Counted from the stretch's first letter, positions 28,140-38,474 are shown. The stretch: 64,000 nt of DNA from Paramicrobacterium chengjingii (GCF_011751765.2 NZ_CP061169.1:1240001-1304000); one strand, 5' to 3'. The notes: generated by a model not told the origin, from the sequence alone. Program-made: numbers and translations.

Positions 28140-29066
28140 ATGCTCAGATACATCCTGCTGCGAATCCTTCAAGCTGTCCCCGTGTTTTTCGGAACGACGT
28201 TCCTCATCTATTTCATGGTCTTCGCAATGCCAGGCGATCCCATCCTGGCGATGTTCGGAGACAAGACCCCGAACCCTGCAGTACTTGAGGCCCTGAGAGC
28301 CCAGTACAACCTTGATAAGCCGTTCATTCTGCAGTATCTGCTGTATATCGGTGACATCTTCCAGGGTGACTTTGGCATCAGTTACTCCGGGCGCGAAGTC
28401 TCGGCGATCCTCGTCAAGACGTTCCCCGTCACTCTGAAACTTGCGGTGATGGCCGTGGTTCTCGAGCTGATCCTCTCGATCACGATCGGTCTGTTCAGCG
28501 GCATCCGCAAAGGCAAGTTCTTTGACAACGCGATGCTCATCATCAGCCTCGTCCTCATGTCGCTTCCCATCTTCGTCATTGCGTTTCTCGCACAGTTCTT
28601 CGTTGCAATTCAATGGGGCTTGGCGAGCCCGACTGTCGGCGGAAACACCGCGTGGTGGAATATGCTGCTGCCCGCGATCGTATTGGCCCTGAGCCTGTAC
28701 GCCACAAGCATGCGTCTCATGCGTGGATCGACGGTGGAAACGCTCGGCAACGACTTCGTGCGCACCGCATACTCAAAGGGTCTCAGCCGAAGACGCGTTA
28801 TTCCCGTGCATGTTCTGCGCAACTCCCTGATTCCAGTGGTCACCAACTCGGCGACCAACTTCGGAATTCTGATCGTCGGAGCCACCGTCACCGAGGGAAT
28901 CTTCAATGTTCCCGGTGTCGGGAACACTCTCTTTCAAGCAATCGTCCGTGGAGAACGCCCGACCGTCGTGTCATTCGTCACCGTTCTGGTGCTCGTCTAC
29001 GTGCTCCTCAACATCCTCGTAGATCTTCTCTACGCCGTGCTCGACCCCAGGATTCGCTATGTCTAA
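28140..29066 (+). CDS. Oligopeptide ABC transporter permease, DppB type (system 1)
   Basis: 308 residues with six membrane helices. It opens MLRYILLRILQAVPVFFGTTFLIYFMVFAMPGDP, the standard DppB/OppB first helix and periplasmic loop. The EAA-type loop that contacts the ATPase lies in FVRTAYSKGLSRRRVIPVHVLRNSLIPVVT, and the end is DLLYAVLDPRIRYV. It overlaps the next permease gene by eight bases. Confidence 0.95.
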   Translation: MLRYILLRILQAVPVFFGTTFLIYFMVFAMPGDPILAMFGDKTPNPAVLEALRAQYNLDKPFILQYLLYIGDIFQGDFGISYSGREVSAILVKTFPVTLKLAVMAVVLELILSITIGLFSGIRKGKFFDNAMLIISLVLMSLPIFVIAFLAQFFVAIQWGLASPTVGGNTAWWNMLLPAIVLALSLYATSMRLMRGSTVETLGNDFVRTAYSKGLSRRRVIPVHVLRNSLIPVVTNSATNFGILIVGATVTEGIFNVPGVGNTLFQAIVRGERPTVVSFVTVLVLVYVLLNILVDLLYAVLDPRIRYV

Positions 29067-29997
29067 GCAAATACCCCATTTCGTCGCACCCGTCGACAGA
29101 ACTCCCGTCGCAGAGGTGGATTCCGTCAGGCTCGGCGAAAAGCCGGGAAGCATGTGGCGAGACGCCTGGCGCTCAATGCGTCGCCGACCGCTGTTCTACA
29201 TCTCGGCGATTATCGCTCTCGTTTTCATCGTGATGGCGCTCTTTCCCACTCTGTTCACGCAGGTATCGCCCACACAGGGCTGCACACTTGCCCAAAGCAA
29301 CGCAGGTCCGCAGGGCGATCATATTCTCGGCTTTACCCGCCAGGGGTGCGACATTTGGGCACGCATCGTGTGGGGGGCGCAGACCTCACTCGTCGTCGGT
29401 ATCGCCTCCACAACGCTGGGCAGCCTCCTCGGGGTGCTGTTCGGCATCTTCGCCGGCTTCTATGGCGGGTGGACCGACTCGGTGCTGTCTCGCGTCGGGG
29501 ACATCTTCTTCTCGATTCCTTACATCCTCGCCGCGGTCGTGGTGATGTCGGTATTCTCCGACTACCGCAACGTGTGGACAATCTCGCTTGCCATCGGAGG
29601 ATTCGCGTGGGCGTCTGTCGCGCGCATCCTGCGTTCCGAAGTGCTCCGGGTGAAGAACCAGGACTACGTCATGGCGGCGATCGCACTGGGCAGGTCGCGG
29701 TTCACAACCATGATGTCTCACGTGCTGCCCAACTCGCTCATGCCGGTGATCGTCGTCACGACACTCAACCTCGGCCTCGCGATGGTCGGCGAGGCAACGC
29801 TGTCGTTCCTCGGGGTCGGAATGGACTCCTCGGTGATGTCGTGGGGTAACGACATCAGTGATGCTCAGACAACCCTCCGCACAGCCCCTGTCGCGCTGAT
29901 CTACCCATCCATCGCCTTGACTGTCGCCGTTCTCGCATTCATCATGCTTGGCGAAGTTCTGCGCGACGCCCTTGACCCGAAAGCGAGGGCACGATGA
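29059..29997 (+). CDS. Oligopeptide ABC transporter permease, DppC type (system 1)
   Basis: 312 residues. Hydrophilic N-terminus, then DAWRSMRRRPLFYISAIIALVFIVMALFPTLF (first helix, DppC/OppC N-terminal domain). The coupling loop is NQDYVMAAIALGRSRFTTMMSHVLPNSLMPVIVV, followed by LSFLGVGMDSSVMSWGNDISDAQ and the end DALDPKARAR, all typical of DppC. Its stop overlaps the ATPase start (ATGA). Confidence 0.95.
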   Translation: MSKQIPHFVAPVDRTPVAEVDSVRLGEKPGSMWRDAWRSMRRRPLFYISAIIALVFIVMALFPTLFTQVSPTQGCTLAQSNAGPQGDHILGFTRQGCDIWARIVWGAQTSLVVGIASTTLGSLLGVLFGIFAGFYGGWTDSVLSRVGDIFFSIPYILAAVVVMSVFSDYRNVWTISLAIGGFAWASVARILRSEVLRVKNQDYVMAAIALGRSRFTTMMSHVLPNSLMPVIVVTTLNLGLAMVGEATLSFLGVGMDSSVMSWGNDISDAQTTLRTAPVALIYPSIALTVAVLAFIMLGEVLRDALDPKARAR

Positions 29998-31709
29998 GCG
30001 CCTCTGAACCCCTGCTCAGCATCCGCGATCTGACTATCGGGTTTTCGACGCAGAATGGCTTCACCGAAGCACTGCACGGAATCTCCTTCGATGTGATGCC
30101 AGGCGAGACCGTTGCGATCGTGGGTGAGTCCGGTTCGGGCAAGTCCACGACAGCACACGGTGTCATCAACCTTCTGCCCGACAACGGCAAGATCACCGGC
30201 GGCGAAGTGATGTTCGACGGGCGTGATCTCGCGAAACTCTCGTCGCGCCAGATCGAAAACGTTCGTGGCCGCGAGATCGGTTTCATTCCGCAAGATCCGA
30301 TGTCGAACTTGAACCCCGTATGGTCCATCGGATTCCAGGTGAAGGAGACCATTCGCGCCAACGGCATAGCCTCGTCGAAGCGAGACATCGAGAGGCACGC
30401 GATCGAGGTGCTGAAACAGGCGGGACTCGATGACGCCGAGAGACGTCTGGGGCAGTTTCCGCACCAGTTCTCAGGCGGGATGCGCCAGCGCGTGCTCATT
30501 GGCATGGGGGTCTCTGCTACGCCGAAGCTGCTCATCGCCGACGAGCCAACCTCGGCGCTCGATGTGACGGTGCAGCGAGTGATTCTCGATAACCTCGCTG
30601 AGCTGACAATGCTGAATAACACGGCAGTGTTGTTCATTACGCACGACCTCGGTCTCGCGGCCGAGCGGGCAGAGAAGCTCATTGTCATGTACAAGGGCAA
30701 CATCGTGGAGGCAGGTTCCAGCAGAGAGATTCTGCAAAACCCGCAGCATCCGTATACCAAGCGTCTTGTCGCTGCAGCCCCGAGCCTTGCGTCGCACCGC
30801 ATTCAGGCAGCCGTCGAGCACAAGGCCACTCCCGAGCCCGGCGGTGAGTTCGATCTTGCCCAAACCGCAGAAGAACGTGTTGAGAGCGTTGAGGCGGCAA
30901 CGGAAGGGGAGACATCGCCGGTTATCGAGATGTCGAATCTCACGAAGATGTTCAAGATCCGACGCGGAAACTTCCGTTCAGAGAACTTCATCGCGGTGAA
31001 CGACGTGAGCCTTTCTGTTGCAAAGGGCACGACGACAGCGCTCGTGGGTGAATCCGGCTCGGGTAAGTCGACAATCGCAAAGATGGCGCTCGGGCTTGAG
31101 AGCATCACGAGCGGTAGCATAGCGATCGAAGGCGCCGATCTGGCCACCATGAAACGTTCGGGGCTCATGGCGCTCCGGCGTCGCATGCAGCCCGTTTTTC
31201 AGGACCCCTATGGGTCGCTTGATCCGATGCGCAACATCGGCCACATCATCGGGGAGCCCCTACGTATCCACAAGGTCGGCTCGCCTGACGAGCGCCGTGA
31301 GCGTGTACGGGAGCTGCTTGAGCAGGTGGCCCTGCCGCAACAGCTGATCAACCGGTACCCGAATGAGCTCTCTGGCGGCCAGCGACAGCGCATCGCCATT
31401 GCACGTGCACTCGCACTGAAGCCAGACATCGTCGTTCTCGACGAAGCAGTGTCAGCACTCGACGTTCTCGTGCAGGCGCAGATTCTGCAACTGCTTGCCG
31501 AACTGCAGTCGGAGCTCGGGCTGACCTATCTCTTCATCACCCACGACCTTGCCGTGGTGCGTGTGATCGCCGACAACGTGGTTGTCATGCAGAAGGGCGA
31601 GATCGTCGAGACAGGAACGACAGACGAGGTCTTCGGCAATCCTCGCGAGCAATACACGAAGAACCTTCTCGATGCGATTCCCGGAGCGAATATTCCGCTC
31701 GGAGTTTGA
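29994..31709 (+). CDS. Oligopeptide ABC transporter ATPase, fused DppD-DppF (system 1)
   Basis: 571 residues with two complete ATP-binding cassettes in one chain. Cassette 1 has Walker [10 protein letters not shown], signature FSGGMRQR and Walker B LLIADEPTSALD. Cassette 2 starts near residue 305 with GESGSGKST, signature LSGGQRQR and IVVLDEAVSALD, where Ala replaces the usual Pro. A charged linker (about 265-305, EERVESVEAATEGETS) joins them. The C-terminal cysteine motif after each cassette seen in many Opp ATPases is missing here, unlike the ATPase of system 2. Confidence 0.95.
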   Translation: MSASEPLLSIRDLTIGFSTQNGFTEALHGISFDVMPGETVAIVGESGSGKSTTAHGVINLLPDNGKITGGEVMFDGRDLAKLSSRQIENVRGREIGFIPQDPMSNLNPVWSIGFQVKETIRANGIASSKRDIERHAIEVLKQAGLDDAERRLGQFPHQFSGGMRQRVLIGMGVSATPKLLIADEPTSALDVTVQRVILDNLAELTMLNNTAVLFITHDLGLAAERAEKLIVMYKGNIVEAGSSREILQNPQHPYTKRLVAAAPSLASHRIQAAVEHKATPEPGGEFDLAQTAEERVESVEAATEGETSPVIEMSNLTKMFKIRRGNFRSENFIAVNDVSLSVAKGTTTALVGESGSGKSTIAKMALGLESITSGSIAIEGADLATMKRSGLMALRRRMQPVFQDPYGSLDPMRNIGHIIGEPLRIHKVGSPDERRERVRELLEQVALPQQLINRYPNELSGGQRQRIAIARALALKPDIVVLDEAVSALDVLVQAQILQLLAELQSELGLTYLFITHDLAVVRVIADNVVVMQKGEIVETGTTDEVFGNPREQYTKNLLDAIPGANIPLGV

Positions 31710-31710
31710 G

Positions 31711-32229
31711 CTAGAGCACGATCGACGCGATGATCGCGGCGATGACAGCTGCCCCGACGACGATGAGCCCGCGACGATGAATGGAGCGGGTGGCCATTGC
31801 GTCGGGGTCGCTGTGGCCTTCCCAGTCCCGACGAATCGCCTCAATCTCATCACCGAGATCCGTTGACTGCGCCGAACGCATACCCATGGGTCGGCTGGGC
31901 ACAGAGAACAGCGTGATGACCTTTCCCTCCGTTGTCTCCACAAGCAGCAGTCGCCGTGTGCGGATCGTGTCCACCTTGCTCCAGGGGATCGCCCAGGTGC
32001 TGACCGGGCCGACGCACGTGAGGCCCGCTTGGTCGGCTGTGAGGCGCGGGAGGGCGAGAAAGAGCGCGAGGGGAGCGATGATGGCGAGCGACCAGAGTGC
32101 AGTGATCACCGCTATGCCCCAGAAGCCACGAACCGCAGCATCCACCGTCAGAAAAACGGCGAGGACGGCGACGACGATAACGAGGCCGATGCTGAACGAT
32201 GAACGGTAGGTGACTGAGCGCTGCGGCAT
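31711..32229 (-). CDS. PH domain-like membrane protein
   Basis: 172 residues. Two N-terminal membrane helices (FSIGLVIVVAVLAVFLTVDAAVRGFWGIAVITALWSLAIIAPLALFLALP), then a bacterial PH-like segment (LTCVGPVSTWAIPWSKVDTIRTRRLLLVETTEGKVITLFSVPSRP) and a last helix (GLIVVGAAVIAAIIASIVL). TACGCT lies exactly six bases before the ATG at 32229, suggesting a leaderless mRNA. It lies between the two facing peptide importers, its end one base from the end of system 1. Function unknown. Confidence 0.78.
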   Translation of the reverse strand: MPQRSVTYRSSFSIGLVIVVAVLAVFLTVDAAVRGFWGIAVITALWSLAIIAPLALFLALPRLTADQAGLTCVGPVSTWAIPWSKVDTIRTRRLLLVETTEGKVITLFSVPSRPMGMRSAQSTDLGDEIEAIRRDWEGHSDPDAMATRSIHRRGLIVVGAAVIAAIIASIVL

Positions 32230-32273
32230 CCATCCAGCGTAGCGTGCGAGTTCTCGGGTCGGCTGACAGCGAA

Positions 32274-32306
32274 AGCGGGGCCGGTGGATAAACCACCGGC
32301 CCCGCT
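32274..32306 (-). terminator. Terminator of peptide importer system 2
   Basis: A perfect 14-bp GC-rich inverted repeat (32274-32287 and 32293-32306) with loop ATAAA, about 19 bases after the stop of the system 2 binding protein. On the minus strand it is followed by TTTC. It probably ends the system 2 transcript before the PH-like gene. Confidence 0.88.
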
Positions 32307-32324
32307 GTGTCGTGCGAGAAGTGC

Positions 32325-34040
32325 TTACTTCTCCCAACCCACGTTCTCAACGGGCGTGACACCGAAGAGGTCGAGGCCCACATAGGGCTCAGGGGTCAGG
32401 TTGGCAAGGCCCTCGGTGACAGCAGTGATCGTGGGACCGTTGTAGAGCGGGAAGATTCCCCAGGTCTCCTTCATGATCTCTGATTCCATCTCCATGGCCT
32501 TCACCGTGTTCTTCTCGGAATCGGTGATCGATTCGAGATCCTCGTGGATCTTCTTGTCGATGGCCTCGGTTCCCGTAGCAGACAGGTTCAGACCGCTGTC
32601 CGAGCAGTACATCTGGCAGAACCAGGCAGCACCGAACGGGTCAGACGACGTGAAGCGCAGCGACATGATGTCCCAGTTCTTCGACGTGTAGTCCGTTGAG
32701 AAGTCCTGAGGGGACCGGACGTCAATGTTTACCTTGAAGCCGATCTCCTTCATCATCTGCTGCAGGGACTGTGCACCTGCCTTGAGGGTCGGGTCGTCGC
32801 CGAAGATCGGGTACGTGACCTCGAGTGTGACGCCGTCCTTCTCGCGAACGCCATCGTCGTTAAGCGCCCAGCCAGCCTCGTCGAGGATCTTGTTCGCCTC
32901 GTCGGGGTTGTACTCCCAACCGGCATCCACAACGGAGTTGGTGAAGTGCGGCTGGAACGAGTAAAGGATGAACGAGCCACCCGGATCCTCGGTGTAGTCG
33001 AGGCCGTTCCACGCGATCTTCATCTGCTGCTCGACGTTCAGTCCCATGTAGAACGCCTTGCGAACCTCGAGGTCCTTGAACTGTGGCTTCTCGGAGTCGA
33101 CCTCGAGAAGGGTGTTTGCCGTCTGCTGCGCACGGTGGATGGTGATGCCATCCATGTCTTGCACCTGCTCGAGGCGGTCCTTCGTGGCCACGCCGACTGT
33201 GTCGATCTCGCCGTTCTTGAATGCGTTGATTGACGCAGAGTCGTCAAGGCCGCGGAACGTCACCTTGTCAAGCATCGGCTCGTTGCCCCACCACTTGTCG
33301 TTCGGAACGAACGAGACGACCTGACCTTTGGAATCGAACTTCTCGATCTTGTACGGTCCGGCACCCCACTCAGCGTGAGGCTCCTCGATGAACCCCTCGT
33401 TGAAGATCTCGGGAGTGTTCACGTTGGGGTTCAGGATTCCCGTAAGAAATACCATCTGCGGCCAGGCGAACTCGCCATCGAACGTCACGACGACGTCCTT
33501 CTCGCTGTCGCCCTGCTCAACCGACTTGATCTCCTTGTAGCCGTCCGTTGCGTTGGGGGCGTATCCCTCGTCGGACGAGCGGTTGGCAACCCACGTGGTC
33601 TCGAACGCTGTCCAGTCGATCGGCGAACCGTCATTCCACACGGCGTCTTTATTAATTGTGCCGTTGATGACGGTGTTTCCGCCTTCTTCGCCGATCTCCC
33701 ACGAATCAAGATACGCAGGGTTCGGATGCGGCGTGCCGTCTGGATCCATCAGGAAGACCTGCGGCGTGTACCACGACGCGAGTCTCGTGGTGTCTGCGCT
33801 TGCGTCTCCGTGGAAGGCGTTCATCTGGGGCGTGATCTCGTTGATCGCGAATGTGACGTCCCCACCCTTCTTCAGGTTCTCACGCGGCTGCGGGTTGTAA
33901 TCCGCCTGCGAAACCTCGGTCTTCTTATCTTTGTCACCGGAGTTATCTCCACCGGTGTCGCCCGACGCACAACCGCTCATGACGAGTGCGAGGGCGCCGC
34001 TGACAGCAACAATGCTCATCAGCTTCTGGTGCCTTTTCAT
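32325..34040 (-). CDS. Oligopeptide ABC transporter, substrate-binding lipoprotein (system 2)
   Basis: 571 residues, SBP_bac_5 family. Signal peptide with lipobox LVMSGC and lipidated C24, then a Gly/Lys/Asp linker. It has AVWNDGSPIDWTAFETTWVANRSSDEGY and IMSLRFTSSDPFGAAWFCQMYCSDSGLN in the ligand lobe. AAGGAG precedes the ATG. Unlike system 1 the binding protein is last, after permease-permease-ATPase. The sequence differs clearly from the system 1 protein, so ligands probably differ. Confidence 0.92.
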   Translation of the reverse strand: MKRHQKLMSIVAVSGALALVMSGCASGDTGGDNSGDKDKKTEVSQADYNPQPRENLKKGGDVTFAINEITPQMNAFHGDASADTTRLASWYTPQVFLMDPDGTPHPNPAYLDSWEIGEEGGNTVINGTINKDAVWNDGSPIDWTAFETTWVANRSSDEGYAPNATDGYKEIKSVEQGDSEKDVVVTFDGEFAWPQMVFLTGILNPNVNTPEIFNEGFIEEPHAEWGAGPYKIEKFDSKGQVVSFVPNDKWWGNEPMLDKVTFRGLDDSASINAFKNGEIDTVGVATKDRLEQVQDMDGITIHRAQQTANTLLEVDSEKPQFKDLEVRKAFYMGLNVEQQMKIAWNGLDYTEDPGGSFILYSFQPHFTNSVVDAGWEYNPDEANKILDEAGWALNDDGVREKDGVTLEVTYPIFGDDPTLKAGAQSLQQMMKEIGFKVNIDVRSPQDFSTDYTSKNWDIMSLRFTSSDPFGAAWFCQMYCSDSGLNLSATGTEAIDKKIHEDLESITDSEKNTVKAMEMESEIMKETWGIFPLYNGPTITAVTEGLANLTPEPYVGLDLFGVTPVENVGWEK

Positions 34041-34149
34041 GGTGCTCCTTTGTTGCCTTTCGGCTCTTTCAGGGTTGATTGCAGACTATATCCAGTTAGG
34101 GGTCATAAACTGCGGTCCCTGCCGGATTCAGCAAACTGTTTCGTAACCG

Positions 34150-36210
34150 TTATCGCCAGTGGCACGCGTTGACGTGCACGCCCTCGTTTCCAGTGAGTTT
34201 CGGCTCTTCGGTTTCGCAGCGCTTTTGGCCCTCGGGCGTCAGCGTTTTATACAACGGGCAGCGCGACACAAATGAACACCCAGTGCGCCACTCTGTGGGG
34301 CTGGGCAGATCGCCCTCGAGAACGATGCGCTCGCGCGTGCGCTCGATATCGGGGTCGGGCACCGGAATCGCCGACAATAGCGCCTGAGTGTAGGGATGCT
34401 GAGGGTCATCGAAAACGCTGTCGACGTCGCCGTGCTCAACAAACGAGCCGAGGTACATGACGGCAACGCGGTCGGCAATGTGGCGCACGACGGAAAGGTC
34501 GTGGGCGACGAAGAGATACGAAAGCCCCAGCTTGACCTTGAGCTCGTCGAGCAGATTGATGACGCCAGCTTGAATCGAGACATCGAGCGCCGAAACCGGC
34601 TCATCAAGCACGACGACCTGCGGGTTTGTCGCGAGAGCTCGGGCAATGCCGATGCGCTGGCGCTGACCACCCGAGAACGCAGAAGGGAAGCGTGTGCTGT
34701 GCGTCGGGTCGAGGCCGACAAGATCCATAAGCTCATCGACGCGGGCGTCTGACTCGTCACGGGAGCGACCGATCGCACGCAGCGGCTCAGCAATGACGTC
34801 GGCGACTGTCATGCGGGGATCGAGAGCGCCCATCGGGTCCTGGAACACGATCTGAATGTTCCGTCGAAGCTCGCGCTCCTGGCGGCCGCCACGCAGCTCA
34901 GAGACCTTTTTGCCGCCGATAGTGATCTCGCCATTCGACTGCTTCACGAGATCCATGATCTGCAGAAGCGTCGTCGTCTTACCGCATCCGGACTCGCCGA
35001 CGATTGCCAACGTTTCGCCCTTGCGAATGTCGAAAGAGATGCCGCGGACCGCGTGAACGTCGCCGACGCGACGCTTCAGGAAGGCCCCCTTGAGCAGCGG
35101 GAACGTCTTCGACAGGTTGTCGACCTCGAGCGTGATGTCGCGCTGTTCGCGGGGAACACGCTCCAGAGCGCTCTCGGGAATCGCCGGCGCCGGGTAGACA
35201 AGCTCGCCGTCGATCATGCCGTCATCGTCGATCTCGTCTGCGCGAATGCAGGCTACCTTGTGGCGATCCTCTGCGTCGGTGTTTGCTGGGCGCAGCGGAG
35301 GCTCTCCCTGAACACAAGCGTCAACAGCGATGGGGCAACGCGGTGCGAATGGGCACGCGTCGGGAAGGTTCACCAACAGCGGCGGATTGCCCTTGATGGG
35401 GATGAGCGGCTGCTTCTCTTTCTTGTCGACGCGGGGAATCGCGCCGAGAAGGCCGATGGAATAGGGCATCCGGGTGCGATGGAACAGCTCGCCAACGGGC
35501 GCCTGCTCGACCGGTTTGCCCGCGTACATGACAAGAACGTCATCTGCCGTCTTGGCGACAACGCCCATGTCGTGCGTGATCATAACCACGGCAGCCCCGG
35601 TCTCGCGCTGAGCCGTGTTGATGAGGTCGAGAATCTGTGCCTGGATAGTGACATCGAGTGCCGTCGTTGGCTCGTCCGCAATGATGAGCTTGGGATTATT
35701 GGCAATGGCCATCGCAATCACGACGCGCTGACGCATTCCACCGGAGAACTCGTGAGGGAACGACTTCATGCGGCGATCGGGCGTGGGGATGCCCACGAGC
35801 TTGAGCAACTCGATGCCGCGCTCCCACGCGTCGCGCTGCGACATCTTCTGGTGAGTGACGAGGGCCTCGACGATCTGGTCGCCGATGGTAAACACAGGCG
35901 TGAGCGCCGCCAAGGGGTCTTGGAAAATCATGGCAATGTCATTGCCGCGAATCCCCGACAGGTGCTTATCGGATTTGCCGAGGAGTTCTTGGCCGTCGAA
36001 CTCGATTGAGCCCGTCACCTTCGCGTTCTCGTCGAGAAGTCCCATGATCGCCATCGAGGTGACAGATTTTCCTGACCCGGACTCTCCGACGATGCCGAGC
36101 GTGCGGCCGGGTTCCAGATCGAATGTGACGCCTCGCACGGCATTGACGGTGCCTGCCTCTGACGCGAAGCTGACGTTGAGATCACGAACTGAGAGAAGCG
36201 GGGCGGTCAT
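34150..36210 (-). CDS. Oligopeptide ABC transporter ATPase, fused DppD-DppF (system 2)
   Basis: 686 residues with two cassettes. Cassette 1: [30 protein letters not shown]; cassette 2: [30 protein letters not shown]. Each is followed by a cysteine-rich oligopeptide-transporter tail: [14 protein letters not shown]...HKVAC after the first and [11 protein letters not shown]...RCETEEP...VNACHW at the end. Such tails can bind a metal cluster in Opp/Dpp ATPases. The ATG at 36210 ([15 protein letters not shown]) overlaps the permease stop; the 38-residue in-frame extension upstream is rejected. Confidence 0.95.
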   Translation of the reverse strand: MTAPLLSVRDLNVSFASEAGTVNAVRGVTFDLEPGRTLGIVGESGSGKSVTSMAIMGLLDENAKVTGSIEFDGQELLGKSDKHLSGIRGNDIAMIFQDPLAALTPVFTIGDQIVEALVTHQKMSQRDAWERGIELLKLVGIPTPDRRMKSFPHEFSGGMRQRVVIAMAIANNPKLIIADEPTTALDVTIQAQILDLINTAQRETGAAVVMITHDMGVVAKTADDVLVMYAGKPVEQAPVGELFHRTRMPYSIGLLGAIPRVDKKEKQPLIPIKGNPPLLVNLPDACPFAPRCPIAVDACVQGEPPLRPANTDAEDRHKVACIRADEIDDDGMIDGELVYPAPAIPESALERVPREQRDITLEVDNLSKTFPLLKGAFLKRRVGDVHAVRGISFDIRKGETLAIVGESGCGKTTTLLQIMDLVKQSNGEITIGGKKVSELRGGRQERELRRNIQIVFQDPMGALDPRMTVADVIAEPLRAIGRSRDESDARVDELMDLVGLDPTHSTRFPSAFSGGQRQRIGIARALATNPQVVVLDEPVSALDVSIQAGVINLLDELKVKLGLSYLFVAHDLSVVRHIADRVAVMYLGSFVEHGDVDSVFDDPQHPYTQALLSAIPVPDPDIERTRERIVLEGDLPSPTEWRTGCSFVSRCPLYKTLTPEGQKRCETEEPKLTGNEGVHVNACHWR

Positions 36211-37127
36211 GCTTGTCCTCCTGCTGCAGAGGTGGGATCGAGGGCATCGCGAAGTCCGTCTGCCACAAGTGCCATTGAGACGGTCAGGAGTGTGAGCGCT
36301 GCGGCGGGGAAATAGAAGAGCCACGGTGCGCTCGAAATGGTGTTTGCGCCGTATCCGATAAGCGAGCCAAGCGAGACATCGGGAATCTTGACGCCGAAGC
36401 CGAGAAACGAGAGCCCGGTCTCGGCCATGACGGCAGTCACCACGCCAAGCGCGAAATTGATCACCAGCAATGAGCCAATGTTCGGAATCAGGTGCCTCAT
36501 GACGATCTTCATGCCCGGAACGCCCATGTAGCGAGCCGCGTTCACATATTCGCTTTCGCGAAGAGGCAGCGCCATCGTCCAGATCACGCGGGCTGGGAAG
36601 AACCAGCCCGTCAAGATCAGGATGAGCGAGATGACCCGCCAGTCACCTCCCGCGTCGTTTGAGACGAGGGCGAGGATGAGGAAGGTCGGGATCACCATGA
36701 GAAAGTGGATGATCAGCAGAATGCCGCGTTCGATGAATCCGCCGAAGTAGGCAGCTGCGGTTCCCACGATTGCGGAGAGCACTGTGGTGCCCACCGAAAC
36801 CGAGACCGCGATCATCAGGGAGCGTTGAAGGCCGATCGCGACCTGCGCGAATGTGTCGTTTCCCGCACTCGTCGTTCCGAACCAATGCTCAGCCGTCGGC
36901 CCCGTGCTGAGGTTGAGGAAGTCGAGCTCGATGTGGTCGTACTTCGCGATGAACGGGGCGATAACGGCAAACAACACGAGCAGAAAGAAGATGAAGATTC
37001 CGGCAACGGCCGGCCTGTTGCGCACGAATCGGCGGGTGTAGAGGCTCCACAGCGACATGCGCTTGCGTGGGATGCGCGCTGCCGTTGTATCAGGGCCGAC
37101 GGGCGGTTGAATCTGATCGATGGACAT
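36207..37127 (-). CDS. Oligopeptide ABC transporter permease, DppC type (system 2)
   Basis: 306 residues. N-terminal hydrophilic part, then [37 protein letters not shown]. The ATPase-coupling loop is [32 protein letters not shown], followed by [28 protein letters not shown] and the end [16 protein letters not shown]. One base separates its start from the upstream permease and its stop overlaps the ATPase start, so translation is coupled. Confidence 0.94.
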   Translation of the reverse strand: MSIDQIQPPVGPDTTAARIPRKRMSLWSLYTRRFVRNRPAVAGIFIFFLLVLFAVIAPFIAKYDHIELDFLNLSTGPTAEHWFGTTSAGNDTFAQVAIGLQRSLMIAVSVSVGTTVLSAIVGTAAAYFGGFIERGILLIIHFLMVIPTFLILALVSNDAGGDWRVISLILILTGWFFPARVIWTMALPLRESEYVNAARYMGVPGMKIVMRHLIPNIGSLLVINFALGVVTAVMAETGLSFLGFGVKIPDVSLGSLIGYGANTISSAPWLFYFPAAALTLLTVSMALVADGLRDALDPTSAAGGQA

Positions 37128-37128
37128 C

Positions 37129-38112
37129 TCAGCTCACCCTCACTCTCGGATCGAGTACAACGATGGCAATGTCAGACAGGATCGCCCCGATCGCCGTGAG
37201 CAGCGCGCCGAACGCTGCGACAGCGACGACTCCGTGAATGTCGTTCTTGCCGATCGTGTCGAGAAAGTACCGCCCCATGCCGTTCCAGCCGAAGATCCTC
37301 TCAGTGAGGATCGCGCCGGTGAAGATCGCCGGAATGGTGAACGCGACCTGAGTCGCCACCGGAATGAGAGATGTGCGCAGCGCGTGCTTGCGGATCGCCT
37401 TCTGCTTTGTCAGGCCCTTCGCCCGCGCCGTGCGCACGTAGTCCGCGTTGATGTTGTCGAGCAGGAGGGTGCGCTGTAGGAGATGGTACTGGGCGTATCC
37501 GACGAGTACGAGAGCAAGGGTCGGAAGCGTCAGATGCTGCAGCACGTCGAGGAGGACGGGGAAGAAGCCCGAGATGTCTTGGCTATGGGAGCCGGTGACG
37601 AAGAACACGCGTGCGCCGACGAGGTCATTGAAGCCGATCGCGAGCAGCACGATTCCCAACGCGGCAACAACGATGTTGATGTTCATCGTGACGACCGATG
37701 TCGCCTGCCCAATGCGGTCTGCCAGCTTGTACTGGCGCGACGCCGTGTACACGCCGAGAGCAATGCCGAGGATCGTCGTGAGGATTGTCGCGCCGAGCAC
37801 CAGTTCAGCACTGATCCACATGCGGTACGCGACCTGGCTGTTCACCGACTCGCCGACGGCGCTCACGCCCCAGTCCCAGCGGAAGAGAATATCGCTGAAC
37901 CAGCCCCACCAGCGCTGGACGAGAGGAACGCTGTCGCTCAAGTTGCGAGGCTCAAGGAGCTGCGTGACTTCATCGTATGAGAGCGGAGGGCGGCGGCCGA
38001 CGTAATTGCTTCGCGGATCGAGGAACCCCCACGCAAGAAAATACGTGACATTCGTCGCTACCACGATCATCAGCATCCAGCCCACGAATCGGCGGAGCAG
38101 GTACTTGATCAA
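37129..38112 (-). CDS. Oligopeptide ABC transporter permease, DppB type (system 2)
   Basis: About 327 residues if it starts at the TTG at 38112 (MIKYLLRRFVGWMLMIVVATNVTYFLAWGFLDP). The open frame continues upstream to 38253, but that stretch has no homologous look. The coupling loop is ADYVRTARAKGLTKQKAIRKHALRTSLIPVATQVAF, the last helix IGAILSDIAIVVLDPRVRVS. The loop between helices 1 and 2 is longer than in system 1 (about 60 residues, WWGWFSDILFRWDWGVS). The exact start is uncertain because no strong ribosome binding site is visible. Confidence 0.88.
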   Translation of the reverse strand: MIKYLLRRFVGWMLMIVVATNVTYFLAWGFLDPRSNYVGRRPPLSYDEVTQLLEPRNLSDSVPLVQRWWGWFSDILFRWDWGVSAVGESVNSQVAYRMWISAELVLGATILTTILGIALGVYTASRQYKLADRIGQATSVVTMNINIVVAALGIVLLAIGFNDLVGARVFFVTGSHSQDISGFFPVLLDVLQHLTLPTLALVLVGYAQYHLLQRTLLLDNINADYVRTARAKGLTKQKAIRKHALRTSLIPVATQVAFTIPAIFTGAILTERIFGWNGMGRYFLDTIGKNDIHGVVAVAAFGALLTAIGAILSDIAIVVLDPRVRVS

Positions 38113-38474
38113 GTTGGTGTTCTTTCTCTCTAACAGACGCCTGATTCGGCGACCGACACAACACTGGGTCGAACTGTTATTCACTCTCCCGGACTGCGCA
38201 CGAATGAGCAACCCGAGTTCCCTGTCGTGTATGGCGAGGCGCACTACGCACATGAGTCGATGTTCGTAGGGAGCCGCTTCGACCTCGACACATTATCACC
38301 GAATCGGCTGCTGATTCGTATCGCCGCCCGTCGAGTCGATGCGGACTATGAGACCAATGTGCACAAGCTTCGAGGTGCACGAGTGTCTCGTGGGAGAAAC
38401 TCCGCGTCCGTCGAGTTTTGACCGCGGCGGCTGGCAAGCGACAGCTGTGTTCAGTCTCTGCGAAGCTGAGGGAG
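38113..38474. other. Divergent intergenic region between peptide importer 2 and typA
   Basis: About 360 bases without a supported gene. Short open frames on both strands (for example 38227-38421 plus) lack ribosome binding sites and show no family resemblance. It must carry the promoter of the system 2 operon on the minus strand; a candidate TAACAG lies near 38176-38181 (complement). I see no riboswitch motif or strong inverted repeat. Confidence 0.4.

Noticed and set aside
35053..36009. 318-residue plus-strand open frame over the system 2 ATPase
   Set aside because: Shadow of the ATPase: the minus strand carries two full cassettes with Walker and signature motifs.
38113..38474. Small genes between the peptide importer and typA
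   Set aside because: The open frames lack a start context and motifs, so the region is treated as divergent regulatory sequence.
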